Shown here one piece after another: positions 1-6,372 of a stretch of DNA of 9,747 nt. The stretch covers positions 1 through 9,747 of the forward strand of contig JALXCS010000400.1 of the NCBI GenBank assembly GCA_026990815.1, given 5' to 3'. How positions within the stretch are numbered: position 1 is the first letter of the stretch; every line of letters begins with the position of its first letter. The DNA is from Methylomonas sp. Its GTDB lineage: Bacteria; Pseudomonadota; Gammaproteobacteria; Methylococcales; Methylomonadaceae. A program made the position numbers and the translations under genes. A model generated the notes under the pieces. The model was given only the letters and a program-made list of their open reading frames with translations. It ran no database searches and was not told the origin of the DNA.

Positions 1-29
1 GTGAATCCGGTGTGAGTCTGGAGGGATGA
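1..29 (+). other. Disrupted left edge of alaS reading frame
   Basis: The alaS frame continues upstream of position 30 but meets an in-frame TGA at 27-29. From family knowledge, the residue expected just before the conserved hydrophobic strand leading into TPFYAESGGQ is a glycine, so GGA to TGA would be a single-base change. Upstream of the TGA the same frame gives a short peptide (ESGVSLEG) that only loosely fits the family. Frame 1 gives VNPV, which would fit better after a 1-nt shift. The edge may therefore hold more than one error. A sequencing or assembly error at a contig end is more likely than true loss, because alaS is normally essential. Confidence 0.5.
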
Positions 30-1214
30 GATCAAGGTGTTATCGTTTTAGATAAAACACCCTTCTATGCAGAATCTGGTGGTCAGGTTGGTGATTGTGG
101 CAAAATTATTTGTGAAAACAATGTTTTTAATGTCGTAGATACACAAAAACAAGGCGATACGCTGTTTTTACATAAAGGGTTTGTGGATCAAGGAAAAATA
201 TCGGTTGGACAGCGCTGTAACGCCATTGTCGAACGAGGAGCGAGGCAGGCGATAGTGTTGAATCATACGGCCACCCATTTATTGCATGCTGCTTTACGGC
301 AAGTGTTGGGCGACCACGTTACCCAGAAAGGATCACTGGTTGATGCCGAAAAGTTGAGGTTTGATTTCTCCCATTTTGAACCAATGACTGAAACAGAAAT
401 TTTAGAGGTTGAGCGAATTGTTAATGACCAGATTCGTCTGAATGAATCCGTTGTTGCTCAGGTCATGGATAAAGAGGCGGCAATGCAGGCAGGTGCTATG
501 GCTTTATTTGGAGAAAAATATGGTGATCAAGTTAGGGTATTGAAAATTAGCGATTTTTCAACAGAGTTATGTGGTGGCACTCACGCAAAACGAGCGGGTG
601 ATATAGGGTTGTTGAAAATTATTAGTGAGACAGGTGTGGCTGCAGGCGTTAGGCGTATTGAAGCGCTAACTGGTGCCAAAGCACTTGAGTGGGTTGAGCA
701 GCGAGATCGTGCGTTGGTGAAAATCAGCCGGGTTGTCAAAGGATCTGCAAATAATGTGACCGATAAAGTCGTACAGTTGATTGACAAGAATCGCGCTCTG
801 GAAAAAGAATTGGAGCGTTTAAAGTCCAAACTCGCCAGTTCTGCAGGAGGTGAATTAAGTTCTCAGGCGGTAGAGGTTGAGGGTATTAAAGTTTTGGCGG
901 TTAAGCTGGAAGATATTGATATTAAGGCAATGCGTGATATGGTCGATCAACTAAAAAACAAATTAGGAAGTTCGGCTATTGTTGTAGCTGCGGTCAAAGA
1001 GGGTAAAGTGAGTTTGATTGCAGGTGTATCCAAAGATTTGATTTCAAAAATAAAAGCAGGGGATTTGGTGAATTCCGTAGCGATCCAGGTTGGCGGTAAG
1101 GGTGGCGGCCGTCCGGATATGGCGCAAGCAGGTGGGAATAACCCTGAAACTCTGGATGAAGCGTTAAAACAAGTTCCTGATTGGGTTCAGCAGCAGTTGG
1201 CGGCTAGAGCATAA
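30..1214 (+). CDS. alaS: Alanyl-tRNA synthetase, C-terminal half (5' partial)
   Basis: This is the C-terminal half of alanyl-tRNA synthetase, the cytosolic enzyme that charges tRNA-Ala and hydrolyses Ser- or Gly-tRNA-Ala made in error. About 394 codons are visible, against about 875 residues in E. coli. The frame begins before the GTG at 183: codons 30-182 encode TPFYAESGGQVGD, a family hallmark, so 183 is not the start. The editing domain carries the zinc-binding HTATH (264-278) and CGGTH (570-584). A coiled-coil linker (about 760-840) follows. The C-Ala/DHHA1 domain ends with a glycine-rich GGKGGGRPDMAQAGG segment near 1095-1140. The aminoacylation domain lies outside the window. It ends in TAA, 3 nt before lysC, so the two are likely cotranscribed. 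An in-frame TGA at 27-29 is described separately. Confidence 0.96.
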   Translation, partial: DQGVIVLDKTPFYAESGGQVGDCGKIICENNVFNVVDTQKQGDTLFLHKGFVDQGKISVGQRCNAIVERGARQAIVLNHTATHLLHAALRQVLGDHVTQKGSLVDAEKLRFDFSHFEPMTETEILEVERIVNDQIRLNESVVAQVMDKEAAMQAGAMALFGEKYGDQVRVLKISDFSTELCGGTHAKRAGDIGLLKIISETGVAAGVRRIEALTGAKALEWVEQRDRALVKISRVVKGSANNVTDKVVQLIDKNRALEKELERLKSKLASSAGGELSSQAVEVEGIKVLAVKLEDIDIKAMRDMVDQLKNKLGSSAIVVAAVKEGKVSLIAGVSKDLISKIKAGDLVNSVAIQVGGKGGGRPDMAQAGGNNPETLDEALKQVPDWVQQQLAARA

Positions 1215-1217
1215 TAT

Positions 1218-2453
1218 ATGGCAGTATATGTTTTTAAATTTGGTGGTACTTCTGTTGGAAACACAGAAAAGATCAAGGCTGTTGCCAAAAAAATAAAACA
1301 AGCGCGCAATCTGGGGCATCAAATTGTAGTTGTTGTTTCTGCCATGAGTGGCGAGACCAATCGCCTGATAGATTTAGCAAAAGAAATACAGGTTCAGCCT
1401 AATGAGAGGGAAATGGATGTCTTGCTTTCGACCGGTGAGCAGGTCACCGTTGCACTATTGAGTATGGCTCTGCATGAACTGGATTGTCCGGCTTGTTCAT
1501 ATACGGGTAGCCAGGTGAAAATTCTCACAGACAATAGCCATACCAAGGCCAGAATCCAGGAAATTGATGATAAAAAAATCCGTGGCGATTTAATGGCTGG
1601 TAAAGTTGTGGTGGTTGCCGGTTTTCAAGGGGTCGATGAGGCCGGGAATATTACTACGCTCGGGCGAGGTGGCTCTGACACCACAGCAGTAGCACTGGCA
1701 GCCGCTTTAAATGCGGATGAATGTCATATTTATACGGATGTTGATGGGGTATATACAACTGATCCCAGAGTTGAGCCAAAAGCGCGCAGGTTAAATAAAA
1801 TAACTTTTGAAGAAATGCTGGAAATGGCCAGTTTGGGTTCAAAAGTATTGCAAATCAGAGCAGTAGAATTCGCAGGCAAATACAATGTGGCTTTGCGGGT
1901 TTTAGCCTCCTTTACGGCAGGAGAAGGTACACTAATTACTTACGAGGAATCCGAAATGGAAAAAGCTTTAATTTCCGGAATTGCTTTTAATCGCGATGAA
2001 GCGAAATTGACCATTACCGGAGTGCCTGATGTGCCAGGTATTGCTTCAAAGATTTTGGGTCCAATTGCTGATTTGAATATCGAAGTTGATATGATCATTC
2101 AAAACGTTGCAGAAGATGCAACGACAGACTTTACTTTTACAGTGCATCGTAATGATTTCCTCAAGGCTAAAGAAATTTTACAAAGTGTTAGTAAAGAGCT
2201 GAGAGCAAGAGAAGTGACTGGTGATGATAATATCGTAAAAATATCAATCGTTGGTGTAGGAATGCGTTCCCATGCGGGGATTGCCAGTACCATGTTTAAG
2301 GTATTGGCTGACGAAGCGATTAATATCATCATGATTTCAACGTCCGAAATTAAAATTTCGGTTGTCGTCGATGAGAAATATTTAGAGTTGGCAGTTCGTT
2401 CGTTGCACGCAGCATTTAATTTGGATCAGACAAACCAGCCAGTTTTTTCATAG
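1218..2453 (+). CDS. lysC: Aspartate kinase (monofunctional, ACT-regulated)
   Basis: Aspartokinase phosphorylates aspartate to 4-phosphoaspartate, the first step towards lysine, threonine, methionine and diaminopimelate. At 411 residues it has the usual length of the monofunctional lysine/threonine-sensitive class. The N-terminal kinase domain carries KFGGTSVG (residues 7-14), SAMSGETNRL (41-50), STGEQV (71-76) and TTLGRGGSDTTAVAL (146-160). Two ACT domains follow, at about 265-330 and 345-411, including ISTSEIKIS, typical of effector-binding aspartokinases. The ATG at 1218 is the natural start because MAVYVFKFGG matches the family N-terminus; no good Shine-Dalgarno is visible, so translation may be coupled to alaS, whose stop is 3 nt upstream. 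An internal start for a regulatory beta chain is possible (see 1944-1958). The stop is TAG. Confidence 0.97.
   Translation: MAVYVFKFGGTSVGNTEKIKAVAKKIKQARNLGHQIVVVVSAMSGETNRLIDLAKEIQVQPNEREMDVLLSTGEQVTVALLSMALHELDCPACSYTGSQVKILTDNSHTKARIQEIDDKKIRGDLMAGKVVVVAGFQGVDEAGNITTLGRGGSDTTAVALAAALNADECHIYTDVDGVYTTDPRVEPKARRLNKITFEEMLEMASLGSKVLQIRAVEFAGKYNVALRVLASFTAGEGTLITYEESEMEKALISGIAFNRDEAKLTITGVPDVPGIASKILGPIADLNIEVDMIIQNVAEDATTDFTFTVHRNDFLKAKEILQSVSKELRAREVTGDDNIVKISIVGVGMRSHAGIASTMFKVLADEAINIIMISTSEIKISVVVDEKYLELAVRSLHAAFNLDQTNQPVFS
1944..1958 (+). promoter_or_regulatory. Candidate internal RBS and start for aspartokinase beta chain
   Basis: GAGG at 1944-1947 lies 8 nt before an in-frame ATG at 1956-1958 (Met247 of LysC). 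Starting there would give a 165-residue protein made of the two ACT domains only, in the sequence MEKALISGIAFNRDEAKL. In B. subtilis and C. glutamicum, alpha2beta2 aspartokinases make their beta subunit from an in-frame internal start at the equivalent place. That this gene does so is inference. Confidence 0.45.
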
Positions 2454-2490
2454 GTTGTCTATCCGTTATACGAAATCTACGATTAATAAG

Positions 2491-2519
2491 GTTTTAAAGA
2501 ATAAAAAAAATGCTATAAT
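2491..2519 (+). promoter_or_regulatory. Extended -10 promoter upstream of csrA
   Basis: TGCTATAAT (2511-2519) is a perfect extended -10 element (TGn followed by TATAAT). The -35 position 17 nt upstream (2491-2496, GTTTTA) is poor, as is common for extended -10 promoters. Transcription would start near 2526, giving a leader of about 55 nt before the csrA ATG. It lies in the 127-nt gap after lysC, so csrA can be expressed apart from alaS-lysC. Confidence 0.6.
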
Positions 2520-2568
2520 AAAGAGCTATGTTGATGGGCTGATAACGGGCCTTGTATTGATTTTGTAT

Positions 2569-2574
2569 AGGGAG
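2569..2574 (+). promoter_or_regulatory. csrA ribosome binding site with overlapping CsrA-type GGA motif
   Basis: AGGGAG at 2569-2574 sits 6 nt before the csrA ATG at 2581 and decides that start. It also matches the A-N-GGA core bound by CsrA, so autorepression of the kind known in E. coli is possible. Only one such motif is evident in the predicted leader, and I see no convincing hairpin presenting it. Confidence 0.55.
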
Positions 2575-2580
2575 AAGTTT

Positions 2581-2793
2581 ATGTTAATCTTGACTCGGCG
2601 AGTGGGGGAAACTTTGATGATCGGTGACGATGTAACAGTCACGGTACTTGGAGTCAAAGGGAATCAGGTTCGAATTGGGGTTAATGCCCCGAAAGAGATT
2701 GCGGTTCATAGAGAAGAAATCTATGATCGGATTAAAAAAGAACAAGAAGAACAGGGCGGATCTTCAGAATCAATTGGTTCTGAAGAAGAGTAA
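2581..2793 (+). CDS. csrA: Carbon storage regulator CsrA/RsmA
   Basis: CsrA is a small homodimeric RNA-binding protein that binds GGA motifs in mRNA leaders, usually blocking the ribosome, and is itself titrated by small RNAs such as CsrB or RsmY. The 70-residue product begins MLILTRRVGETLMIGDD and continues with VTVLGVKGNQVRIGVNAP and VHREEIYDRI, covering the whole family consensus, including the N-terminal LILTRRVGE and the C-terminal R-x-E-I-Y that take part in RNA contact. The tail after residue 57 is acidic and low in complexity, a variable part of the family. A TTG at 2455 in the same frame would add 42 unrelated residues and has no ribosome site, whereas the ATG at 2581 has one. The stop is TAA, only 6 nt before tRNA-Ser, with no terminator between. 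Confidence 0.97.
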   Translation: MLILTRRVGETLMIGDDVTVTVLGVKGNQVRIGVNAPKEIAVHREEIYDRIKKEQEEQGGSSESIGSEEE

Positions 2794-2799
2794 AAATCC

Positions 2800-2891
2800 G
2801 GAGAGATGGCCGAGAGGCTGAAGGCGCTCCCCTGCTAAGGGAGTATGGGTTTTATCGCCCATCGAGGGTTCGAATCCCTCTCTCTCCGCCA
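2800..2891 (+). tRNA. tRNA-Ser(GCT)
   Basis: A 92-nt tRNA with the long variable arm expected of serine tRNAs. The acceptor arms GGAGAGA (2800-2806) and TCTCTCC (2881-2887) pair fully, followed by discriminator G and an encoded CCA (2889-2891). The anticodon stem CTCCC/GGGAG encloses the loop CTGCTAA, giving anticodon GCT, which reads AGC and AGU. The variable arm pairs ATGGG with CCCAT. The T arm is GAGGG-TTCGAAT-CCCTC. It starts 6 nt after the csrA stop. Confidence 0.97.
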
Positions 2892-2899
2892 TTTATTTA

Positions 2900-2928
2900 T
2901 TGACAAGGAAGTGAAAAAACAGGAGAAT
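2900..2928 (+). promoter_or_regulatory. Possible promoter for the tRNA-Arg/tRNA-Asn pair
   Basis: In the 50-nt gap between tRNA-Ser and tRNA-Arg, a consensus TTGACA (2900-2905) is followed after 17 nt by GAGAAT (2923-2928), a 4/6 match to the -10. A start near 2935 would put tRNA-Arg about 7 nt downstream. This would let the last two tRNAs be made separately from csrA. Confidence 0.4.
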
Positions 2929-2941
2929 ACCCTGATGTTAA

Positions 2942-3018
2942 GCGCCCGTAGCTCAGCTGGATAGAGTACTCGGCTACGAACCGAGCGGTCGGGAGTTCGA
3001 ATCTCTCCGGGCGTGCCA
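2942..3018 (+). tRNA. tRNA-Arg(ACG)
   Basis: A 77-nt tRNA. The anticodon stem CTCGG/CCGAG encloses CTACGAA, giving anticodon ACG, whose A34 is normally edited to inosine by TadA to read CGU, CGC and CGA. The acceptor GCGCCCG (2942-2948) pairs with CGGGCGT (3008-3014), but the outermost pair is G1-U72 rather than G-C. The discriminator is G and CCA is encoded (3016-3018). D arm, T loop TTCGAAT and variable loop are normal. Confidence 0.97.
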
Positions 3019-3031
3019 TTTTCCAAATAAT

Positions 3032-3107
3032 TCCCCTGTAGCTCAGTTGGTAGAGCGGGTGACTGTTAATCACTAGGTCGGCGGTTCGAGCCCGTCCGGG
3101 GGAGCCA
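3032..3107 (+). tRNA. tRNA-Asn(GTT)
   Basis: A 76-nt tRNA. The acceptor TCCCCTG (3032-3038) pairs with CGGGGGA (one G-U), followed by discriminator G and encoded CCA (3105-3107). The anticodon loop CTGTTAA gives GTT, reading AAC and AAU. It lies 13 nt after tRNA-Arg and just before a terminator, so it is the last member of the cluster. Confidence 0.97.
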
Positions 3108-3114
3108 CACAACG

Positions 3115-3150
3115 AAAAGTCAGGTCTACTTAGTAGTCCTGACTTTTTTG
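3115..3150 (+). terminator. Rho-independent terminator of the csrA-tRNA cluster
   Basis: A 10-bp perfect stem, AAAAGTCAGG (3115-3124) with CCTGACTTTT (3138-3147), closes a 13-nt loop that can itself partly pair. It ends in a run of six T (3144-3149). It starts 8 nt after tRNA-Asn. The A-tract on the 5' side means it could also work on the other strand. Confidence 0.88.
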
Positions 3151-3306
3151 TTTCCGATAATAGTTCAATAATTTCAGTACTGCAATATTTATCGGATAAA
3201 TTTTTTCATACCACTTGAAATACTCTACAGCTTAATGAGTTCTGATCAGGGACGAAAATTATAATATTGGATTGTAAATAATAAGCTATTCATTAACAGG
3301 AAAACC
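3151..3306 (+). promoter_or_regulatory. Leader region of the SulP gene with -10 candidate and inverted repeat
   Basis: This AT-rich stretch separates the tRNA terminator from the transporter. It holds TATAAT at 3260-3265 with no good -35, and AGGA (3298-3301), which lies 5 nt before the ATG at 3307. A 7-bp inverted repeat, CCGATAA (3154-3160) and TTATCGG (3189-3195), lies further upstream and could be an operator, but nothing shows that it is. No small gene is evident. Confidence 0.35.
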
Positions 3307-4800
3307 ATGCTTTTACTTTCAAAAAAACAAGAGTGGCTGGGCAATGTTCGCGGTGATATTTTGGCTGGAACTGTAGTTGCTTTGGCGTTGATTCCAGAGG
3401 CTATTGCTTTCTCCATTATTGCTGGTGTTGACCCTAAAGTTGGTCTTTATGCCTCATTTTGTATTGCTGCCATAACTGCCTTGATTGGCGGCAGGCCGGG
3501 AATGATAAGTGCTGCAACTGCCGCAATGGCCTTGTTAATGGTTACTTTGGTAAAGGAGTACGGCTTGCAGTATTTACTTGCTGCGACTATTTTGACAGGA
3601 GTGTTGCAATTACTGGCTGGATATTTCAAATTAGGAAGCTTGATGAGTTTTGTTTCGCGTTCAGTAGTGACAGGCTTTGTTAATGCTTTGGCGATACTTA
3701 TTTTTATGGCTCAGTTACCAGAATTAACTAATGTGAGCTGGCATGTCTATGCAATGACTGCTGCCGGTCTGGGGATTATTTATTTGTTTCCACTTATTCC
3801 GGTTGTTGGAAAATCGGTTCCATCACCACTGGTTTGTATTCTGGTTCTTACTGGTATTGCCTTATACCTAAAATTGGATATCAGAACTATTGGCGATATG
3901 GGTGAATTACCAGATACCTTACCTGTTTTTATGTGGCCCGAAGTAACACTAAATTGGGAAACGCTGAAAATAATTCTGCCTTATTCCGTTCCATTGGCAG
4001 TTGTCGGTTTGCTTGAATCTTTGATGACAGCAACTATTGTCGATGATTTGACAGATACCGATAGCGACAAAAACCGGGAATGTAAAGCTCAGGGTATTGC
4101 CAATGTAGGAGCAGGAATGCTTGGTGGTATGGCAGGCTGTGCTATGATTGGTCAGTCTGTTATTAACATTAAATCGGGTGGCCGGGGCCGATTATCGACT
4201 TTATTTGCCGGTGTTCTACTACTGATCATGGTGGTATATTTAAGCGATTGGATATCACAAATTCCAATGGCTGCCCTTGTAGCAGTTATGATTATGGTAT
4301 CAATCGGTACCTTTAGCTGGAGTTCGGTTCGTGATTTAAAAAAGAATCCCCGTTCCAGCAGTATTGTCATGATTGCGACAGTTATTGTAGTGGTTTGGAC
4401 GCATAATTTGGCTTTAGGTGTATTTGTTGGTGTATTGCTGGCATCATTATTTTTTGCTAATAAAATCAGCCATTTTATGTATGTGGAATCGGATCGTGAA
4501 GAACAAAGCGATATCCGGGTTTACCGTGTAGTCGGGCAGGTTTTTTTCAATTCAGTTGATAAATTTGTCGCTTCTTTTGATTTTAAGGAAGCTGTTGAAA
4601 AAGTGGTAATTGACCTTCATCGGGCTCACTTTTGGGATATTTCTTCAGTTTCAGCATTAGATAAGGTGGTACTGAAATTTCGACGTGAAGGGGCTGAAGT
4701 GGAATTAATTGGGCTGAATGATGCAAGTACGACAATTATTGACCGCTTTGGTCTCCATGATAACCCAGAAGAAATTGAAAAAGTTGTAGGTGGACACTAA
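3307..4800 (+). CDS. SulP-family anion transporter with STAS domain
   Basis: An inner-membrane transporter of the SulP/SLC26 family, whose members move sulfate, bicarbonate or other anions by proton or sodium coupling. The 497-residue protein starts with GDILAGTVVALALIPEAIAF and VDPKVGLYASF (residues 16-51), the family signature, and has roughly 10-12 hydrophobic segments up to about residue 390. A cytosolic STAS domain (about 402-497) ends it, with VIDLHRAHFWDISSVSALD resembling the anti-sigma-antagonist loop. The substrate cannot be fixed from sequence. Bicarbonate uptake is known for BicA-type members and sulfate for others. The ATG at 3307 has an AGGA Shine-Dalgarno. The stop overlaps the start of the next gene (TAATG), implying translational coupling with a universal stress protein. 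Confidence 0.92.
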   Translation: MLLLSKKQEWLGNVRGDILAGTVVALALIPEAIAFSIIAGVDPKVGLYASFCIAAITALIGGRPGMISAATAAMALLMVTLVKEYGLQYLLAATILTGVLQLLAGYFKLGSLMSFVSRSVVTGFVNALAILIFMAQLPELTNVSWHVYAMTAAGLGIIYLFPLIPVVGKSVPSPLVCILVLTGIALYLKLDIRTIGDMGELPDTLPVFMWPEVTLNWETLKIILPYSVPLAVVGLLESLMTATIVDDLTDTDSDKNRECKAQGIANVGAGMLGGMAGCAMIGQSVINIKSGGRGRLSTLFAGVLLLIMVVYLSDWISQIPMAALVAVMIMVSIGTFSWSSVRDLKKNPRSSSIVMIATVIVVVWTHNLALGVFVGVLLASLFFANKISHFMYVESDREEQSDIRVYRVVGQVFFNSVDKFVASFDFKEAVEKVVIDLHRAHFWDISSVSALDKVVLKFRREGAEVELIGLNDASTTIIDRFGLHDNPEEIEKVVGGH

Positions 4801-5666
4801 TGAACAATGATAAACAGATGGTTTTTGCTTGCGTCGATGGTTCAAGCCTTAGCGAGGCAGTTTGCGATTATGCTGTCTGGGTTGTAAGACGTATTGACTT
4901 ACCATTAAAGTTATTACATACCATTGACCACCATCATGAAAAAGGGGAGCTTATTGATTTGTCGGGTAGCATAGGGATTGATAGCCGTGATCATTTGCTG
5001 GAAGAAATGGCGTCTCATGAACAGCAGCAAAATAAGTTACGATTACAAAAGGGAAAATCAATTTTGCAAGCCGCTAAACAGCGTGTCATTCAAGATGGCA
5101 TTGATGATCCAATTACCTGCTTACGTCATGGCAGTCTAATTGATTCACTCATCGAATTAGAAAGCAATATTCGGATGCTGGCTATCGGGGTTCGAGGGAA
5201 AGTACATGAAAATCAAACTGGACAGATTGGTGAAAAACTTGAATCCTTGATTCGTTCGTTACATCGCCCCATTTTGGTAGTGTGCACCGAATATCGATCT
5301 CCTGAACGTATCATGATCGCCTACGATGGCAGCGAAGCCGCAGAAAAAGCAGTGGAAATGGTGGCTCATAGTTCCTTATATAAAGGGCTTGAATGTCATT
5401 TGGTTTGTGCAGAAAAAAAAGCATCCGCAGAAGGGCTTTTGGAAAAAGCTGCCGAGAAGTTAAAAAAATCTGGAGATAAAGAAATATTTACTGCCAGATT
5501 AGCTGGCAAACCTGAAGAAAAGCTGTGTGAATATCAGGAAGCCCATAATATTGATTTAACTGTTATGGGTGCTTTTACTCACACCCGGATACATGATTTG
5601 CTATTGGGCAGCTTTACCGTAAAAATGCTGATAAAAAGCAAAAAACCGTTATTACTGCTCCGCTAG
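4800..5666 (+). CDS. Tandem universal stress protein (UspA family)
   Basis: A cytosolic protein of 288 residues with two Usp domains in tandem (about 6-162 and 169-288), like UspE-type proteins. Usp proteins bind ATP or other nucleotides and support survival under stress; direct partners are often unknown. Domain 1 begins VFACVDGSSLSEA and ends GEKLESLIRSLHRPILVV. Domain 2 begins IMIAYDGSEAAEKA and contains VMGAFTHTRIHDLLLGSFT (255-273), an ATP-loop-like segment of G-2x-G-9x-G-S/T type in which the second glycine is not kept. Domain 1 has GVRGKVHENQTGQIGE, nearer the ATP-binding pattern. The ATG at 4800 overlaps the SulP stop by one base; GGTGG upstream is a possible ribosome site. SulP-Usp pairs recur in bacteria, which suggests that the Usp domains sense or tune the transporter. 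That link is inference. Confidence 0.92.
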   Translation: MNNDKQMVFACVDGSSLSEAVCDYAVWVVRRIDLPLKLLHTIDHHHEKGELIDLSGSIGIDSRDHLLEEMASHEQQQNKLRLQKGKSILQAAKQRVIQDGIDDPITCLRHGSLIDSLIELESNIRMLAIGVRGKVHENQTGQIGEKLESLIRSLHRPILVVCTEYRSPERIMIAYDGSEAAEKAVEMVAHSSLYKGLECHLVCAEKKASAEGLLEKAAEKLKKSGDKEIFTARLAGKPEEKLCEYQEAHNIDLTVMGAFTHTRIHDLLLGSFTVKMLIKSKKPLLLLR

Positions 5667-5673
5667 CAAAAGT

Positions 5674-5691
5674 TTATTGATTCATCAATAA
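5674..5691. terminator. Possible weak bidirectional hairpin between convergent genes
   Basis: TTATTGA (5674-5680) and TCAATAA (5685-5691) form a perfect 7-bp stem with a TTCA loop. It covers the stop codon of the minus-strand TPR gene and starts 8 nt after the usp stop. It is followed by TTT on the plus strand and ACTTTT on the minus strand. The stem has little G+C, so it would be a weak terminator at best, but nothing else in the 7-nt gap could stop either transcript. Confidence 0.3.
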
Positions 5692-6357
5692 TTTCATCAG
5701 CAGCTCTTGGGCTTCACTGCTTTCGGGTTCAATGAGCATAGCATTTTTCAAAGTGCTTAATGCTTCTAGCATCTGACCATTTTGAAAAAAAGCTTTTGCC
5801 AGGCTAAAGTAGGGTGAAAATTCATTCGGTGTCAATTTGGTGGCCTCCTGAAATTGGCTGATGGCTTCGGATAATCTACCCTGAGAAACCAGCTCTGTTC
5901 CATAGGAAAACAGTGTTTTAGCCAACGTGGTTTTTGCTTTGCTGTTATCAGGTGAGAGTTCTAGAGATTCCTGTAAATAGTCTATAGCTTGCATAAAATT
6001 TCCCTGTTTGACTTCAAAAACAGCAATATTAATCAAACCGTCAATCAATATTTCCAGTGTTTGATTTCTGGTCGCATCAGGGGCTAGGTGATAGGCGCTA
6101 CGCAATGCAGGGATTGCAGAACGCCATTGTCCCTGATTAATATAAGAACGGCCTAAATAAAGGTAAGCTTTCCCATATTCCGGGTCAAGTTCTGTCGCTT
6201 TCTTAAAATATGAGGTGGCTTTTTGATATTCGCCACGATTAAAAAAAGCAATTCCTAAATCAAATTGCTTCGCCGCACTTGAGAAAGGTAAAACAGAACA
6301 GTCCTGTAGTAATAACGTTAATAAAATCAATATGCTAAGCAGTCGTGTATATTTCAT
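5674..6357 (-). CDS. TPR-repeat lipoprotein (probable)
   Basis: A 227-residue exported protein made mostly of tetratricopeptide repeats, helical hairpins that act as protein-binding scaffolds. I see about five units, near residues 29-62, 63-96, 106-139, 148-181 and 182-215, each with the G-x(2-3)-A...A...L-x-P pattern (for example YQKATSYFKKATELDP). The N-terminus (KYTRLLSILILLTLLLQDC) is a lipoprotein-like signal with Cys20, but Asp at -1 is unusual for a lipobox, which prefers Gly, Ala or Ser, so anchoring is uncertain and plain export is possible. It lies 15 nt downstream of the CsgG-like gene on the same strand and is probably cotranscribed. There is no strong Shine-Dalgarno before the ATG. 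It may scaffold an envelope complex with its neighbour. Function unknown. Confidence 0.85.
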   Translation of the reverse strand: MKYTRLLSILILLTLLLQDCSVLPFSSAAKQFDLGIAFFNRGEYQKATSYFKKATELDPEYGKAYLYLGRSYINQGQWRSAIPALRSAYHLAPDATRNQTLEILIDGLINIAVFEVKQGNFMQAIDYLQESLELSPDNSKAKTTLAKTLFSYGTELVSQGRLSEAISQFQEATKLTPNEFSPYFSLAKAFFQNGQMLEALSTLKNAMLIEPESSEAQELLMKLLMNQ

Positions 6358-6372
6358 GTTTTGCTGATAAAA

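Noticed and set aside
27..29. TGA recoding (selenocysteine, or TGA read as glycine as in SR1/Gracilibacteria)
   Set aside because: The gene set and synteny are gammaproteobacterial, AlaRS is not a selenoprotein, and no other gene here has an internal TGA. Absence of TGA stops among eight genes is too small a sample to matter.
2455..2580. 42-residue N-terminal extension of CsrA from a TTG at 2455
   Set aside because: The CsrA family starts MLILTRR, the ATG at 2581 has a proper ribosome site, and the extension spans an extended -10 promoter.
2800..3107. tRNA cluster as an integration site of a mobile element
   Set aside because: No integrase gene or direct repeat of a tRNA 3' end is found in the window.
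2835..3112. Two minus-strand ORFs (63 and 71 residues) across the tRNA genes
   Set aside because: They are antisense to tRNA genes. Peptides such as GEIRTPD and RERDSNPRW are well-known artefacts of translating tRNA complements.
3307..4800. Naming the transporter BicA (bicarbonate) or a sulfate permease
   Set aside because: SulP substrate cannot be told from family motifs alone, and no carboxysome or sulfate-assimilation genes are nearby.
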